Positions 46,800-56,500 of a stretch of 64,000 nucleotides of DNA are shown one piece after another. Both the position numbers and the translations under genes were made by a program. Within the stretch, counting starts at the first letter, position 1; every line of letters starts with the position of its first letter. The DNA comes from Myxococcota bacterium (GTDB taxonomy: Bacteria > Myxococcota > XYA12-FULL-58-9 > JALHOP01), in NCBI GenBank assembly GCA_022842935.1, contig JALHOP010000017.1:1-64000 (forward strand), written 5' to 3'. Below the pieces are notes generated by a model. That model was given only the letters and a program-made list of their open reading frames with translations. It searched no databases and had not been told where the DNA came from.

Positions 46800-47845
46800 G
46801 CCGCAAGCTCCGGCAGGCGAATGCTGGGGGTCGTGTCCGCGTCTTGGAGACCCTCGAACCCGACAAGCCTGCGATCATGGCCCCAGCCGGGGCCGAAAAA
46901 AGCCACTCGCAGGTCGGTAAGCGGCTCGTGCCAGGCGGGATCGCTCACGTAGCGGGTCATCGAGGGTCGCAGCGTCACCACCACGAAGCCGTGCGGAGTG
47001 TCCGTCTTCAAGGTGCGGCCCGCGCACACCATGACCTCGAAGGCGAGAGTGCGCGTGAAGGCCTGCAGGAAGCCGGCGGCGACGGCACGCTGCACGAAAC
47101 AAATGCCCTGGCCGTGGGTGAAGAGCACCCCGGCCTTGTTGCCGTTGTAGCCCTCGGTGCCGGCGTAGCGCATGCGCTGGCGAGCCGCGAGGCGCGAGAC
47201 GAGCCGCTCTTGCTGGGCTTTGACCGCGTCAGGGTGAGCCGTGAAGTCCGCCGTCTCGATCTCGGGCGCGAGGTCGACGAAGGCCGCGCAGATCTGTGCC
47301 TTCATGAGCGGCTCGTTGTAGTCGATATGGACGTTCGCGAGCACACCGCCTGACGAGGGTACGCCGCGTGGCTCGTTCCACGCGTAGATGTCCGTTTTAG
47401 CGACACGCAACAACGCCGGGGCGCCTTCGAGCTCGAGCACGAAGCGGTCATCGTCTTCGCCGAGCAGACGCGCGCGATGCGTGAAGCCCAGCTCGCTGTC
47501 AGCGCGATATTCGCCGACCGGCCGCTGGGGGTCGCGGACCCGGTGATTGACGTGGGACTGCACGAAGAGCTCGCGGCCGAAGACGTATTTGGGCTCTTGC
47601 ATGACCTCGGAGAGGCCACGCGGGAGTTTCGCAAGGAGGCCGGTGTCGAGAAGCTCCCCGGGGCTCGTTGCCCCGGTGATCGCGGGCAGTGCCGCGAATA
47701 AGGCGCGGGACTCGGTGTTCGTGAGCTCGCCGCTGACGGGGTCGACGGCGGTCGCCCGCTGGAAACCGCCACTCTGGACGAGCTCCCGAAGGCGGGTGAC
47801 GGCTCGGCGGCTCATGTCGCCATGCCAGGTTTGCGGGAGGCTCAT
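46796..47845 (-). CDS. transglutaminase-like/cysteine-peptidase-fold protein
   Basis: A protein of 349 residues with no signal peptide. Residues 237-303 hold a plausible Cys-His-Asp triad in the right order and spacing for the transglutaminase/papain fold: Cys249 in THGQGICFVQRAVAAGFLQ, His285 in TPHGFVVVTLRP and Asp302 in YVSDPAW. The N-terminal 180 residues are unrelated to known domains. The downstream 68-residue gene overlaps by four bases. Function unknown; the fold assignment is inference from the motif order. Confidence 0.6.
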   Translation of the reverse strand: MSLPQTWHGDMSRRAVTRLRELVQSGGFQRATAVDPVSGELTNTESRALFAALPAITGATSPGELLDTGLLAKLPRGLSEVMQEPKYVFGRELFVQSHVNHRVRDPQRPVGEYRADSELGFTHRARLLGEDDDRFVLELEGAPALLRVAKTDIYAWNEPRGVPSSGGVLANVHIDYNEPLMKAQICAAFVDLAPEIETADFTAHPDAVKAQQERLVSRLAARQRMRYAGTEGYNGNKAGVLFTHGQGICFVQRAVAAGFLQAFTRTLAFEVMVCAGRTLKTDTPHGFVVVTLRPSMTRYVSDPAWHEPLTDLRVAFFGPGWGHDRRLVGFEGLQDADTTPSIRLPELAA

Positions 47846-47887
47846 CGTTCGGGGATTCTAATAGAGGGCATTGTCATGCCCAAGTTC

Positions 47888-47917
47888 TTGACTTGGACCT
47901 GCCGTGCCCGGCTTATG
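47888..47917 (+). promoter_or_regulatory. probable tRNA-Leu promoter
   Basis: TTGACT (47888-47893) and CTTATG (47912-47917) are separated by 18 bases and end 12 bases before the tRNA. The -35 context TTCTTGAC is the same as upstream of the initiator tRNA. The -10 is weak. Confidence 0.45.
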
Positions 47918-47929
47918 GCGTCGTGCCAC

Positions 47930-48011
<82 letters not shown>

Positions 48012-48048
48012 CTTGCCAGTGCCGCCGGCGACTCCGATGTTGATGTTC

Positions 48049-48231
48049 ATGACCCGCACCGCTCTCCTTCTCGCCTTGTTCGCGCTATCATCTTGCTGGT
48101 GCGGCGCCGATGGCCCGCCCCGCCCCCCGCGAGCCGAGAGCCACCCAACGGATGACGACTTGAAGGACCGCACCCCCAGAAACGAGACTGGCGAAGGCGT
48201 AGGGCCCGCGCCGTTCGGAGGTCCCCCGTGA
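48049..48231 (+). CDS. small lipoprotein
   Basis: A protein of 60 residues from the ATG at 48049 (MTRTALLLALFALSSC), with a clear lipobox LSSC and then a Pro/Asp/Arg-rich mature part. In-frame ATGs at 48037 and 48043 are alternatives. Its TGA overlaps the GTG start of the rhomboid-like gene (GTGA), so the two are coupled. The mature chain is only about 45 residues and disordered. Function unknown. Confidence 0.6.
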   Translation: MTRTALLLALFALSSCWCGADGPPRPPRAESHPTDDDLKDRTPRNETGEGVGPAPFGGPP

Positions 48232-48923
48232 GAGACTTGGCGATCGGCCCCGCGACCCGTGCGATCATGATCGCAACGGCCGTCCTGACGATCGTGTTCC
48301 AGCTCACCGAGGCGCGGTTCCACGGCTTGAGCCTTGTTCTCTACAGCGTCCCGGAGATCCTGCACCTGCAGCTCTGGCGCATCGTGACCTACCCGTTCTT
48401 CTTCATGGGCGGGCTGAACCTCATCTTCGGGCTGCTCTTCTTTTTCTTCATGGCCCGCTGGTTCGAAGCGACCTACGGCACGCGCGACTTCGTGCGCTTC
48501 TTTGGGTGGTCGTCACTGGGCGCCGGTGTCCTCGCGCTGCCGCTGCACCTGCTCATTCAAGGCAGTGGCATTCTGCAGGACCTCACACTGGGCGTCGGCT
48601 TGGGGCCTGCCTCCGACGCCATGCTCATGGCTCTCGCGCTCAACAACCCAAACTCCAACATCCTGCTGGGCTTCGTGCTGCCCGTGCGGGTGCGCACGGC
48701 GATCATCGCGTTTCTCTGCTTCCGTCTCATCGTGGGCGTGCTCGACAACGCGGCGGTGTCGCTTTCGATGTCACTCGCAGGCCTCGCCATGGGCTACCTG
48801 TTGGTGACCGGCAAGTGGCGGCCCAACCGTTGGTTCGGGCGTGGCTTCACACGGCGCAATCGGCCGCGCATCCGGAGTGGCTTATACATCGTGCCGCCCA
48901 AGCACGACGACACGCTGCACTAG
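48228..48923 (+). CDS. rhomboid/derlin-like membrane protein, probably inactive
   Basis: A protein of 231 residues from a GTG start, with about six membrane helices. LQLWRIVTYPFFFMGG and WFEATYGTRDFVRFFGW match the start of rhomboid/derlin proteins. In the helix that normally carries the catalytic GxSG, the sequence is GLGPASDAML with Ser129. The helix that should hold the His (usually HxxG) reads MSLAGLAMGYLL without His. It is therefore likely a pseudoprotease or derlin-like protein. The C-terminal 45 residues are basic and cytoplasmic. Coupled to the small lipoprotein gene. Confidence 0.75.
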   Translation: MRDLAIGPATRAIMIATAVLTIVFQLTEARFHGLSLVLYSVPEILHLQLWRIVTYPFFFMGGLNLIFGLLFFFFMARWFEATYGTRDFVRFFGWSSLGAGVLALPLHLLIQGSGILQDLTLGVGLGPASDAMLMALALNNPNSNILLGFVLPVRVRTAIIAFLCFRLIVGVLDNAAVSLSMSLAGLAMGYLLVTGKWRPNRWFGRGFTRRNRPRIRSGLYIVPPKHDDTLH

Positions 48924-48937
48924 TCTCGCTCCCCGCC

Positions 48938-50071
48938 TCACTGCTGCAACAACCATTCGAGCGAGCGCTCACGGTTGTCGCGGTTGGTAATGTACTCCCC
49001 GGGGTCGAGCTCCGCGGTGGGCAGCGTTGGTATGTCCGCGAAAGCGCGCTCCTCCCATGCGACGGCTGGCGACGCCGGGGCAAGCTCGAGCTCTGTCCCG
49101 CACGGCGAGCGAAAGACGAGCTCCTCGCCCTCACGGGTCAGCGTGTAGCCACCCTCGTGAAGCGCGCGGTGATGTTTCGAGCAGACAAGCACGAGGTTTG
49201 AAAGCCGCGTTTTGCCGCCCTTCGACCAATGCGTCACGTGATGGGCGTGGAGAAAGCGCCGGTGCGTGCATCCCGGGAATGCACAAGCGCCGCCCTGGAT
49301 GCGTTTGAGCATTCGGGTCTGCTTTGCGCTCGCCTTGCGTCGGTGCGGGTTCTGACAAATGAGCCGCTCAGCGGTCGCGCGCGCACAGGCGTGGCCATCC
49401 ACGGTGCAGACATGGTCGCTCGTCTCCACGTGGAGAACGGCCTCGTCGCCGGTCGCGAGTTTCTCGACGGCCGCGGTGGCGACCTCGGTAAGAGCGAGGC
49501 AATCGTCATCGGCGCCGGCCGTGCGCGCTGCACCCAAGGCTTTCTTCAAGATGGCGGCTTCATCGGGAGCAAGCCGCGCGCGCACGACCACCATGCCCGC
49601 ATCGTCGGTATGCATGGATACATAACGCTGTCGCTCGCGGCTCTGTGTCTCCGCATGGAGAATCGTCCCGTGGACCCGGACGACGTCTTCGAGGAAGTGC
49701 ACCGGCCCGTGCAGGCAGAGACTTGCGTACTTGGCGTCGGTCTCGGGCGTTGCGACGCGCGTGACGATACGCACCTTCGAGTAGCCGATGCGTCCCGCCT
49801 CGAACTCTTTAGCGATAGCAGGCAAGGTGGCGAGCGCTCGCGCGACCCGCACGCGCTCGTAAGCGGTCTTAAGGCTCATGCCACACCGCCATGCGAGGTA
49901 GCGCGGGTAGCTGTCGAAGCCGAGCACGATGACGTCTTCGAGCTCACGCACGAGCTTTAAGAACTGGTACTCGGCGGCGGCCAAGCGTGCGTTCATGGTG
50001 ACCAAAGCATCAACGAGCTCACGCTCGCGTTTCTCGCGCTCGGTGTTTTCTTGGTTGGTCGGTAGGTTCAT
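48938..50071 (-). CDS. DUF222-HNH endonuclease-like protein
   Basis: A protein of 377 residues. The N-terminal helical DUF222-like part (LVRELEDVIVLGFDSYPRYL; CGMSLKTAYERVRVARAL) is followed by a C-terminal HNH domain. There CAFPGCTHRRFLHAHHVTHW and NLVLVCSKHHRALHEGG provide two zinc-type Cys pairs and the His-Asn-His residues. Such proteins occur in many copies in actinobacteria and Myxococcota and may be mobile. It faces left, 15 bases from the rhomboid-like gene stop. The upstream interval to 50511 has two hairpins but no other gene. Confidence 0.88.
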   Translation of the reverse strand: MNLPTNQENTEREKRERELVDALVTMNARLAAAEYQFLKLVRELEDVIVLGFDSYPRYLAWRCGMSLKTAYERVRVARALATLPAIAKEFEAGRIGYSKVRIVTRVATPETDAKYASLCLHGPVHFLEDVVRVHGTILHAETQSRERQRYVSMHTDDAGMVVVRARLAPDEAAILKKALGAARTAGADDDCLALTEVATAAVEKLATGDEAVLHVETSDHVCTVDGHACARATAERLICQNPHRRKASAKQTRMLKRIQGGACAFPGCTHRRFLHAHHVTHWSKGGKTRLSNLVLVCSKHHRALHEGGYTLTREGEELVFRSPCGTELELAPASPAVAWEERAFADIPTLPTAELDPGEYITNRDNRERSLEWLLQQ

Positions 50072-50305
50072 TGGGCAAACCTACCATGCGAAAATTCGCT
50101 CGATTCTGAGGCCCCGCCACGCGCGTGGAACTGTGCCAGACCCCATCTGGTGGCCCTCGGGCGAGAAGTCCTCTCCAGTGCAATCTCTGTGCGTTTCACG
50201 GCGGTTTCACGGGGAGGCGTGCGTTGCGGTCGGTCGCTATAGCGGAAGCGCGTCAAGACTTTTTCCAAAGAATCGACATGACGCGCGCCTTGCGCGTACG
50301 TCATG

Positions 50306-50340
50306 CGGAGACGAAAACCACAACGTTTTCGTCGTCTCCG
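50306..50340. repeat. bulged hairpin 1
   Basis: CGGAGAC-GAAAAC, a six-base loop, GTTTTC, an unpaired GTC, then GTCTCCG. The 13-bp stem is perfect apart from the three-base bulge on the right arm. No T-run follows on either strand. The arrangement mirrors hairpin 2 at 50393-50430. Confidence 0.75.
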
Positions 50341-50392
50341 CCCCTGGCTTTCTGAGCCGCGCGGCGACTGGTCGCCCAAGGACACTCATTCG

Positions 50393-50430
50393 CCCCAGAC
50401 GACGAAAGTTTTGGGAACTTTCGTCTGGGG
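50393..50430. repeat. bulged hairpin 2
   Basis: CCCCAGAC, an unpaired GAC, GAAAGTT, loop TTGGG, AACTTTC, GTCTGGGG. The 15-bp stem is perfect apart from a three-base bulge on the left arm. It shares the AGAC(GAC)GAAA core with hairpin 1 but in mirrored bulge position. It lies 82 bases beyond the stop of the giant TPR gene, so a role in transcript end formation or stability is possible. Confidence 0.75.
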
Positions 50431-50511
50431 ACCGGTGGTTAGGAGGGTGTGCGCACGATAGGGGCAGGTGCACGTCGTAAGTTTGAGTCGTGGTGCCTCG
50501 CGCGTTGAGCG

Positions 50512-53500
50512 TCACTTCGCGCGGCGCAGGGCGATTCCGAGCGCTTCGCGCAGCTTGAAGTAGTTGTTCGACAGCGAGAAGCGGAAGAGGTCGAGGGCCT
50601 CGGGGCTCTCGAGTAGCACCGACGCGCGGTGGTCGTCGCCCACGTCGTCGAAGCCGCGCAGTCGCAAGACGGCTGCGATTGCATCGTCGACGTCGCACGA
50701 AAGCAACAGCGCGACGCGGCCAGCGGTCGCAAGGCAGGCCCGACGCCACTTGCCGAGGTCGAGCTCACCGTAGCGGTTCATGTACGTCTTCGCCCGCTCA
50801 CGAAGGGCCGTGCGGATCTGCTCGGTCATCGGCTGACCCATGGTGTTTGCCCAAGCGGCGCTCGCGGGGCCGCTGCCAGGCGGGGTGGCACCCGGTATCA
50901 GCGCCATGCACAGTGCGGCGGCAAGGGCCTCGAGCTCCATGGGTGGGAGCTTCTCGCAGAGGGTGTGACCACTGCGGTAGAGCTCGGCGGCGCGTGCGAC
51001 GAGGAAGGCGCGCTGGCGCTGCGACGCGTCGCTCGCGAGCGTCGAACCCAAGAGGATGCTTGGCGCGGCGACGAGCTCGGCCTCACACGCAAAGCCACCA
51101 CCACGCCACAGGTAGAGGCTCACCTGTTGCAGACCGAGCGGCTCGAGCACCTTGGTGAGCCACTTCACGCGCTCATCGGTCGGCGCGAGGAGATCACGCT
51201 CATCGACGCCACGCAGACGGAGGTTCCCCGGGTGCGTCAGCTCGGCGAAGCGCGCGAGCGGCGCAAAAAGCTCCTCGACCGTCCCAAGCTGTTCGGGATG
51301 GACGAGCCCCATGGCACGGTCGGCATCGGTAAGCGCGCGCTGCGGACCCGGTGGCATCGCGTTACGGCACGCGGTGACGAAACGCTTGCCCTCTGCATCG
51401 CTCGGCGCGAGCACGAGTAGCGCGGCGTAGTAGCCGTAGGCGCGATCGGTGTCGCCGATCTGGCCCGAGAGGCGCGCCAAGATCTTCAGCAAGTCGAGGT
51501 TCAAGGGGTCGGCGTCGAGGAGCGTCGCGTACAGCTCCGCGGCCTGCCCGTACGTCGACGCGTCGAGAGCGTAGGTATCCGCTAGCCGTCGCGTCATGGT
51601 CGCGTCGTTCGGGTCGAGCTCGCGCGCCTTGAGCATCAGGGCCGCGGCCTTGGCCGGGGTCTTGAGCTCACGACCGACGATGTCCGCGAGGATTTGGTAG
51701 CGGCGGGCGCGTTCGGTGGCGTCGGCGATCTGCTCGATGTTCTGCTCTTCGAGCGGCGCCCAGTTGGCATAGTCGCCAGTCGCGAGCGCCAAGCGCAGAT
51801 AGGCTTCGCGAAGCTCGCGCGACCCCGGGGCCAGCTCGACCGCTTTGGCGGTCAGAGCTTTGGCGCGCTCCGCATCACCGACGTCTTCTTCGTAGGCACG
51901 CGCAAGACGCCCATAAAACGCGGCGTCGAGCGTCCCTTCCGGGGCGTTCGTGAGTAAGCGCTCACCAATGAGCGCGAGCTTCGTGCCTTGGTTCGACACA
52001 TCGTAGATGGCAAACAGCTCGCGCGACAGACCAATGTCTTGCGGGTCGAGCTCGTGCGCCTTCTCGAGATGTTTGGCGGCGCGCGTCGGATCGTTCAAGT
52101 GGTCGCGATAGGTCGAGGCCAGGGCGAGGTGCTGCTCGAGCTGCTGCGGCAAGTCTTCGGCGAGCGCGAGCTCGCGGGTCCTGAGCGCCACCGCGTCGGC
52201 GAAGCTACCGTCGGCCTCGTGCAGCGCCCGCATGCCGCGGATGACGGTCAACGATTCTGGAGTGAGCTGATAGGCCGCCTCGTAGTGCGCCATCGCCTGA
52301 CGACGGTCCAGATGGCGTAGCGCGTGGCGCGCGAGTTTCTCATGCACCGAGGAGATCATGGTCGGGTCGGCGTCGCTGCTGACGCTGTCGAGATAGCGGT
52401 GCCACTCGTCCGCCGCAGCCTCGAGGTCACCCGTCTTCTCGAGCAGCTCGGCGCGCGCGACGCGGACATCCACGCGTGTGGGGTCACGGTCGGCGATGCG
52501 TGAAGCGACGACGAGCGCACCTTGATCGTCGCCAGTCTCTTTCAGGGTTTCGAGCAGCGCGATCCAGTGCTCGACCGGTGCATTGTCGCCGCGCGCTTCG
52601 AGCTGGGTCTTCAGAAGCGGCAACGCCCGAGCGAACTTGCGGCGGGCATAAGCGAGCAGGCCCAACTCGAGCTGCGCACCCGGATGTTCGGGGTCTTCGG
52701 CGAGGGCTTGTTCGAGCGACGCCTCGGCACCGTCTTCGTCGAAGAGGTACTCCTTCCAGATGCGCGCCTTGCGATACAGGCTGTCTGCTTTATCGGACGA
52801 GTCTTTTGCCCGGCGGGCGCGCTCGTCGTGCATGTCGGCGACGAGCTGCCACTCGCCGCGTTTGCGATAGAGGTGTTCGAGGGCCTCGAAGGCTCGCTCG
52901 TGGACGGGGCCGTCGCCGCCGTTCACGGCTTGACGATAGGCCTCGATGGCCGGGTCGGGCTCTCCTGCCGCCTCGTGCGCTTGGCCGAGCAAGTAAAGCC
53001 AGTCGAGGCGTTCGCCGCCGCGGGCCGACGTCGCGCGTGTGAGGATCTGCTCACGTACGTTCGCGGCCGACTGAATGACGAAGACCGCGCGGTTGTCGTC
53101 ACCAAGCTCGAACGCTAGCTGATGGGCGCGACGCAACGCTTCTGGCGAAGGGTCCGGGGTGTCGATGGCACTGATGAAGTGACGGAGCGCTTTCTGCGGA
53201 TCGCCCAGGGCGATGGCCGCCTCGCCCGCCTCGGCGTGCAGCGCGAGCCACTCTTTACCCTGGAAGTCGTGGACGTTCGCGAGACGCGCCTCGACCTCAC
53301 GAAGCACGGTCTCGCGGTCACCCTCGGCGCGGGCTTTCGCAAGTCGCACGGCCGCCGCGAAAGTCGTGTCTGGATGACGTTGCGCAAGCCACTGTGAGAG
53401 CTCGTCGGCCTCGCCGACGCTTCCAACACCTTGCAGAGCATCAAGGAGCTTCTGGCCGGCCCGCATCTCTGCATCAGGCTCCCAGCCTTCCCCTTTGAGG

Positions 53501-56500
53501 GTCGCGATTGCCTGGTCGAGCTCGATGCGCTTCAAGCGGAGCTCGAAGAGGCGCTCAGTCACCACCGTGTTGCCCGGCGTCGCGCCCAGGGCCATATCGA
53601 GAAGCTGAACCTCGAGGCCCTCGTCTCGCAAGTTGTCACGCGCGGTGTCGGCGGCGCGCAGAAGGAAGTCGAAAGCTTGGTCGGCATCGGGGGCAGCCGC
53701 AGCGCTGGCTCGCAGGATGGGTACGAGCTCGTCGTACTTTGCGTTGTCAGTGGCGTAGCCGATGACGAAATCACGCGCCGTCTCATCGTCCGGATAGCGG
53801 CTGTGCAGCTCGCGACTGATGGCGTAGTTGAGCGCGGGGTCTTCGTCGCGGGCGATCTCGATCGCTAGCTGCAATAGAGGACGGTCGTCCGGAGCTGGCA
53901 AGGCCTTGCCGCGCGCGTGGAGTGTTTGGGCGAGCTCCGCGCCTCGGTCGTGACGGCTCATGAGCGTGCGCAGGAGGCGAGCAACCTCGAGCGAGGGCAC
54001 CTCATCGAAGGCCGCGAGCGCAAGCGCTATGGCGCGGTCGCCACGCGCGAAACGCTCGTCGAGAACGCCTGCGTAGCGCATCACGATCTCGGCGCGAGCG
54101 CCCGGCGAGCTCGCCACGGCCAGCTGCTGCTCGACACGGCGAATGAAGTCATCGACGTCGCCGAGTCTCGCGATGACCTCCATGAGGCGCTCGCGAAGAG
54201 CGTCGTCATCGGGGGTGAAGCGCGACAACAGCTCGAGTGCCCGATACTCACCAGCGTCGTCGTGGGCGTCGTGATAGATGCTGGCGGCGCGCTGCACGCG
54301 TGCGTTTCGCTCGAGCACCGACCAGTCCGCCGCCTCGCCAGGCGCCTCGTCGAGCCATAGCTCTGCGAGAGCGAGCTCATTACCCTGCTGCTCAAGGACG
54401 CTTTCGAGGGCGTGGACCCAGCCAGCCGGCTTGCCGTGGCGCGCGGCGTCGATGAGCGCGACGCGTGCCTCTTCGAGGGCGCCGCTGCCAGCATACCACC
54501 GCGCGAGCTCGAGGCGCGCCTGAGCCCGCTTGCTGCTCAACCATTCGACGTCCGCGTTCGCGCCGATGAGACGCGCGAGCGAGCGGAGGCGCACTTCACC
54601 CCCCAAGAGCTCGACCGCCAGCGTGTGCGTCTCGACCGTGTCGACGCCGCGCTCGAGGGCTTCGCTAACGAGCGGTCGCGCGTCGTTGCTCTCGCCAATT
54701 CGATGAAAGAGCGTTGCCGACCTGACGAGCAGCTCGGGCTGGTCGATGAGCTCCGGGTCGAGCGCCGCAGACCGCAAGTGCCTCGCAGCGAGCGCTGGGT
54801 CCGTCGGTTCCAAAAGACGCGCGAGCACCAGATGATCGCCAACAGCAGCCTGCCCACCTTCGACGAGTCGTCGTCGCAACGCGGCGGTCTCGTCTTCGCG
54901 GCCCAGCGCGTCGAGCGCTGTAACGCGCAGACGCGCGAGCACCAAGGTGTCGGAAGCGCTTGGTCCCACGACGGCATCGAGTCGTTCCGCGAGGTCGACG
55001 ACGACGGCCTGCCGGTCGAGCGCGCTCGCAAGCGCAAGAGCCTTGCGCAGCGTGGCCTCGCTTGCGTCGAGCGTCGCCGCCATCTGCAGAAACTGAAGCG
55101 CGCGTGGTGCGTCAGCCAGACGCTCGATCACGAGGTCAGCAGCGTCAACGTAGCGGCGCGCAGCCTCGAGCCCGCCGAGCTCTTCAGCGCGACCTTGCAA
55201 GACAACGACCGCCTTCTCCCAGTGTTGGGCACGGAGGAGTGCCGCGAGGTAGGCGTCTTCGTATTGGCCGTCGAGGCGCATCGCCTTGGCCAGAGCCGCG
55301 AGCGCAAGCTCAGATGCGGCCACCCGCTCGGCGCGCTCGGCGATCGAAAGCAGGAGCTGCGTGTCGTCTGGCGCAACCTGCGTTGCCCGCTCGAGCGCAC
55401 GCTGCGCCTCACCGCGATTGCCGCTCTCTTCCTCGACGTCCGCAAGACGCAGCCATAGCTCGACGGTGGCTTCACCAGAGTGGACCACGAGCCCTTCGAG
55501 CAAGTCCCGCCGCGCCTGCGTGATGTTCCGGGCAGCGATGCTCGTGTTGGCGCGGTCGAGCGCGACCTGGGCCTCTTCGGGTGAGGCGAGCTGGGCTTCC
55601 TTGAGCGCGGCATGGCCCATCGCCTCATCGCCCGTCTCCCACCACGCAAGACGCGCCGTGGTACGCAACCAATCGGCGCGCTGCTCTTCGTCGGACGTGA
55701 AGCGCGCGATCGTGCGGGCACTGTCGACACGACGGGGGACATCACCCAAGCCCGTGGCGACGTCGTACATGAGCCGCCCCCAGCCGAGGTCGCGCTCATC
55801 GTCATGGACGCGCTCGAGTGCGATGAGCGCAGCGGCGGCGTCGTGGCGCTCGACCTCGATGCGGGCGATACGGCTCCAAAGGCTCGCGGCATCGTGGGGT
55901 GATTTGCTGTCCGCGCGGGCAGTCAGCGTGGCCACGAGGCCATCGATGTCGCCGCTCCTCTCCAGGGCATCGTCGAGCAGTCGCTCCCCGCGCTGATCGC
56001 CGAGGTCGACGAGCTTGCGCGCGTGAATGACCGCTTCAGCGGCCTCGCCGCTAGCAAGTGCGATGCGAGCCCGCGCGTTGACGACATCGGGAAGCCGCTC
56101 GTCGTCCCTGTCGAAGAGAGCGTCGAGGGCTGCGGCGGCACGGGCTTCCCACTGACGGTCCTGAATCGCACGCGACAGCTGAAAAGCCCCCCAGGTCACG
56201 CGCGCATCACTGAGGTCTACGCCCTCGAAGGCCCGCCGTACGTCGTCGTCGTCGACTTGTTCGTGCGCGGCGATGAGGGTCGTATAGGCCTCGACCCGAA
56301 GCGCGGCGGCCACGTTGGCGCGTGCATCGCGGTCGGCGGCCTCGAGCCTCCACTTGGCAAGCTCGATGCGCGCGCTCGGGAAAGTCCACAACGCGTCGGC
56401 GAGCGCCCAGGCTTCTGTGTCGTCACCACGGTCGATGGCGACATCGATGAGGATGCGGGCGGTCGCGCGGTCGTCAGCGTCCGCGAGATGGCGTGCGGCG

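Noticed and set aside
50068-50385. 105-residue minus-strand frame upstream of the HNH gene
   Set aside because: It includes hairpin 1, has Arg/Ser-rich composition and lacks a ribosome-binding site. Treated as non-coding.
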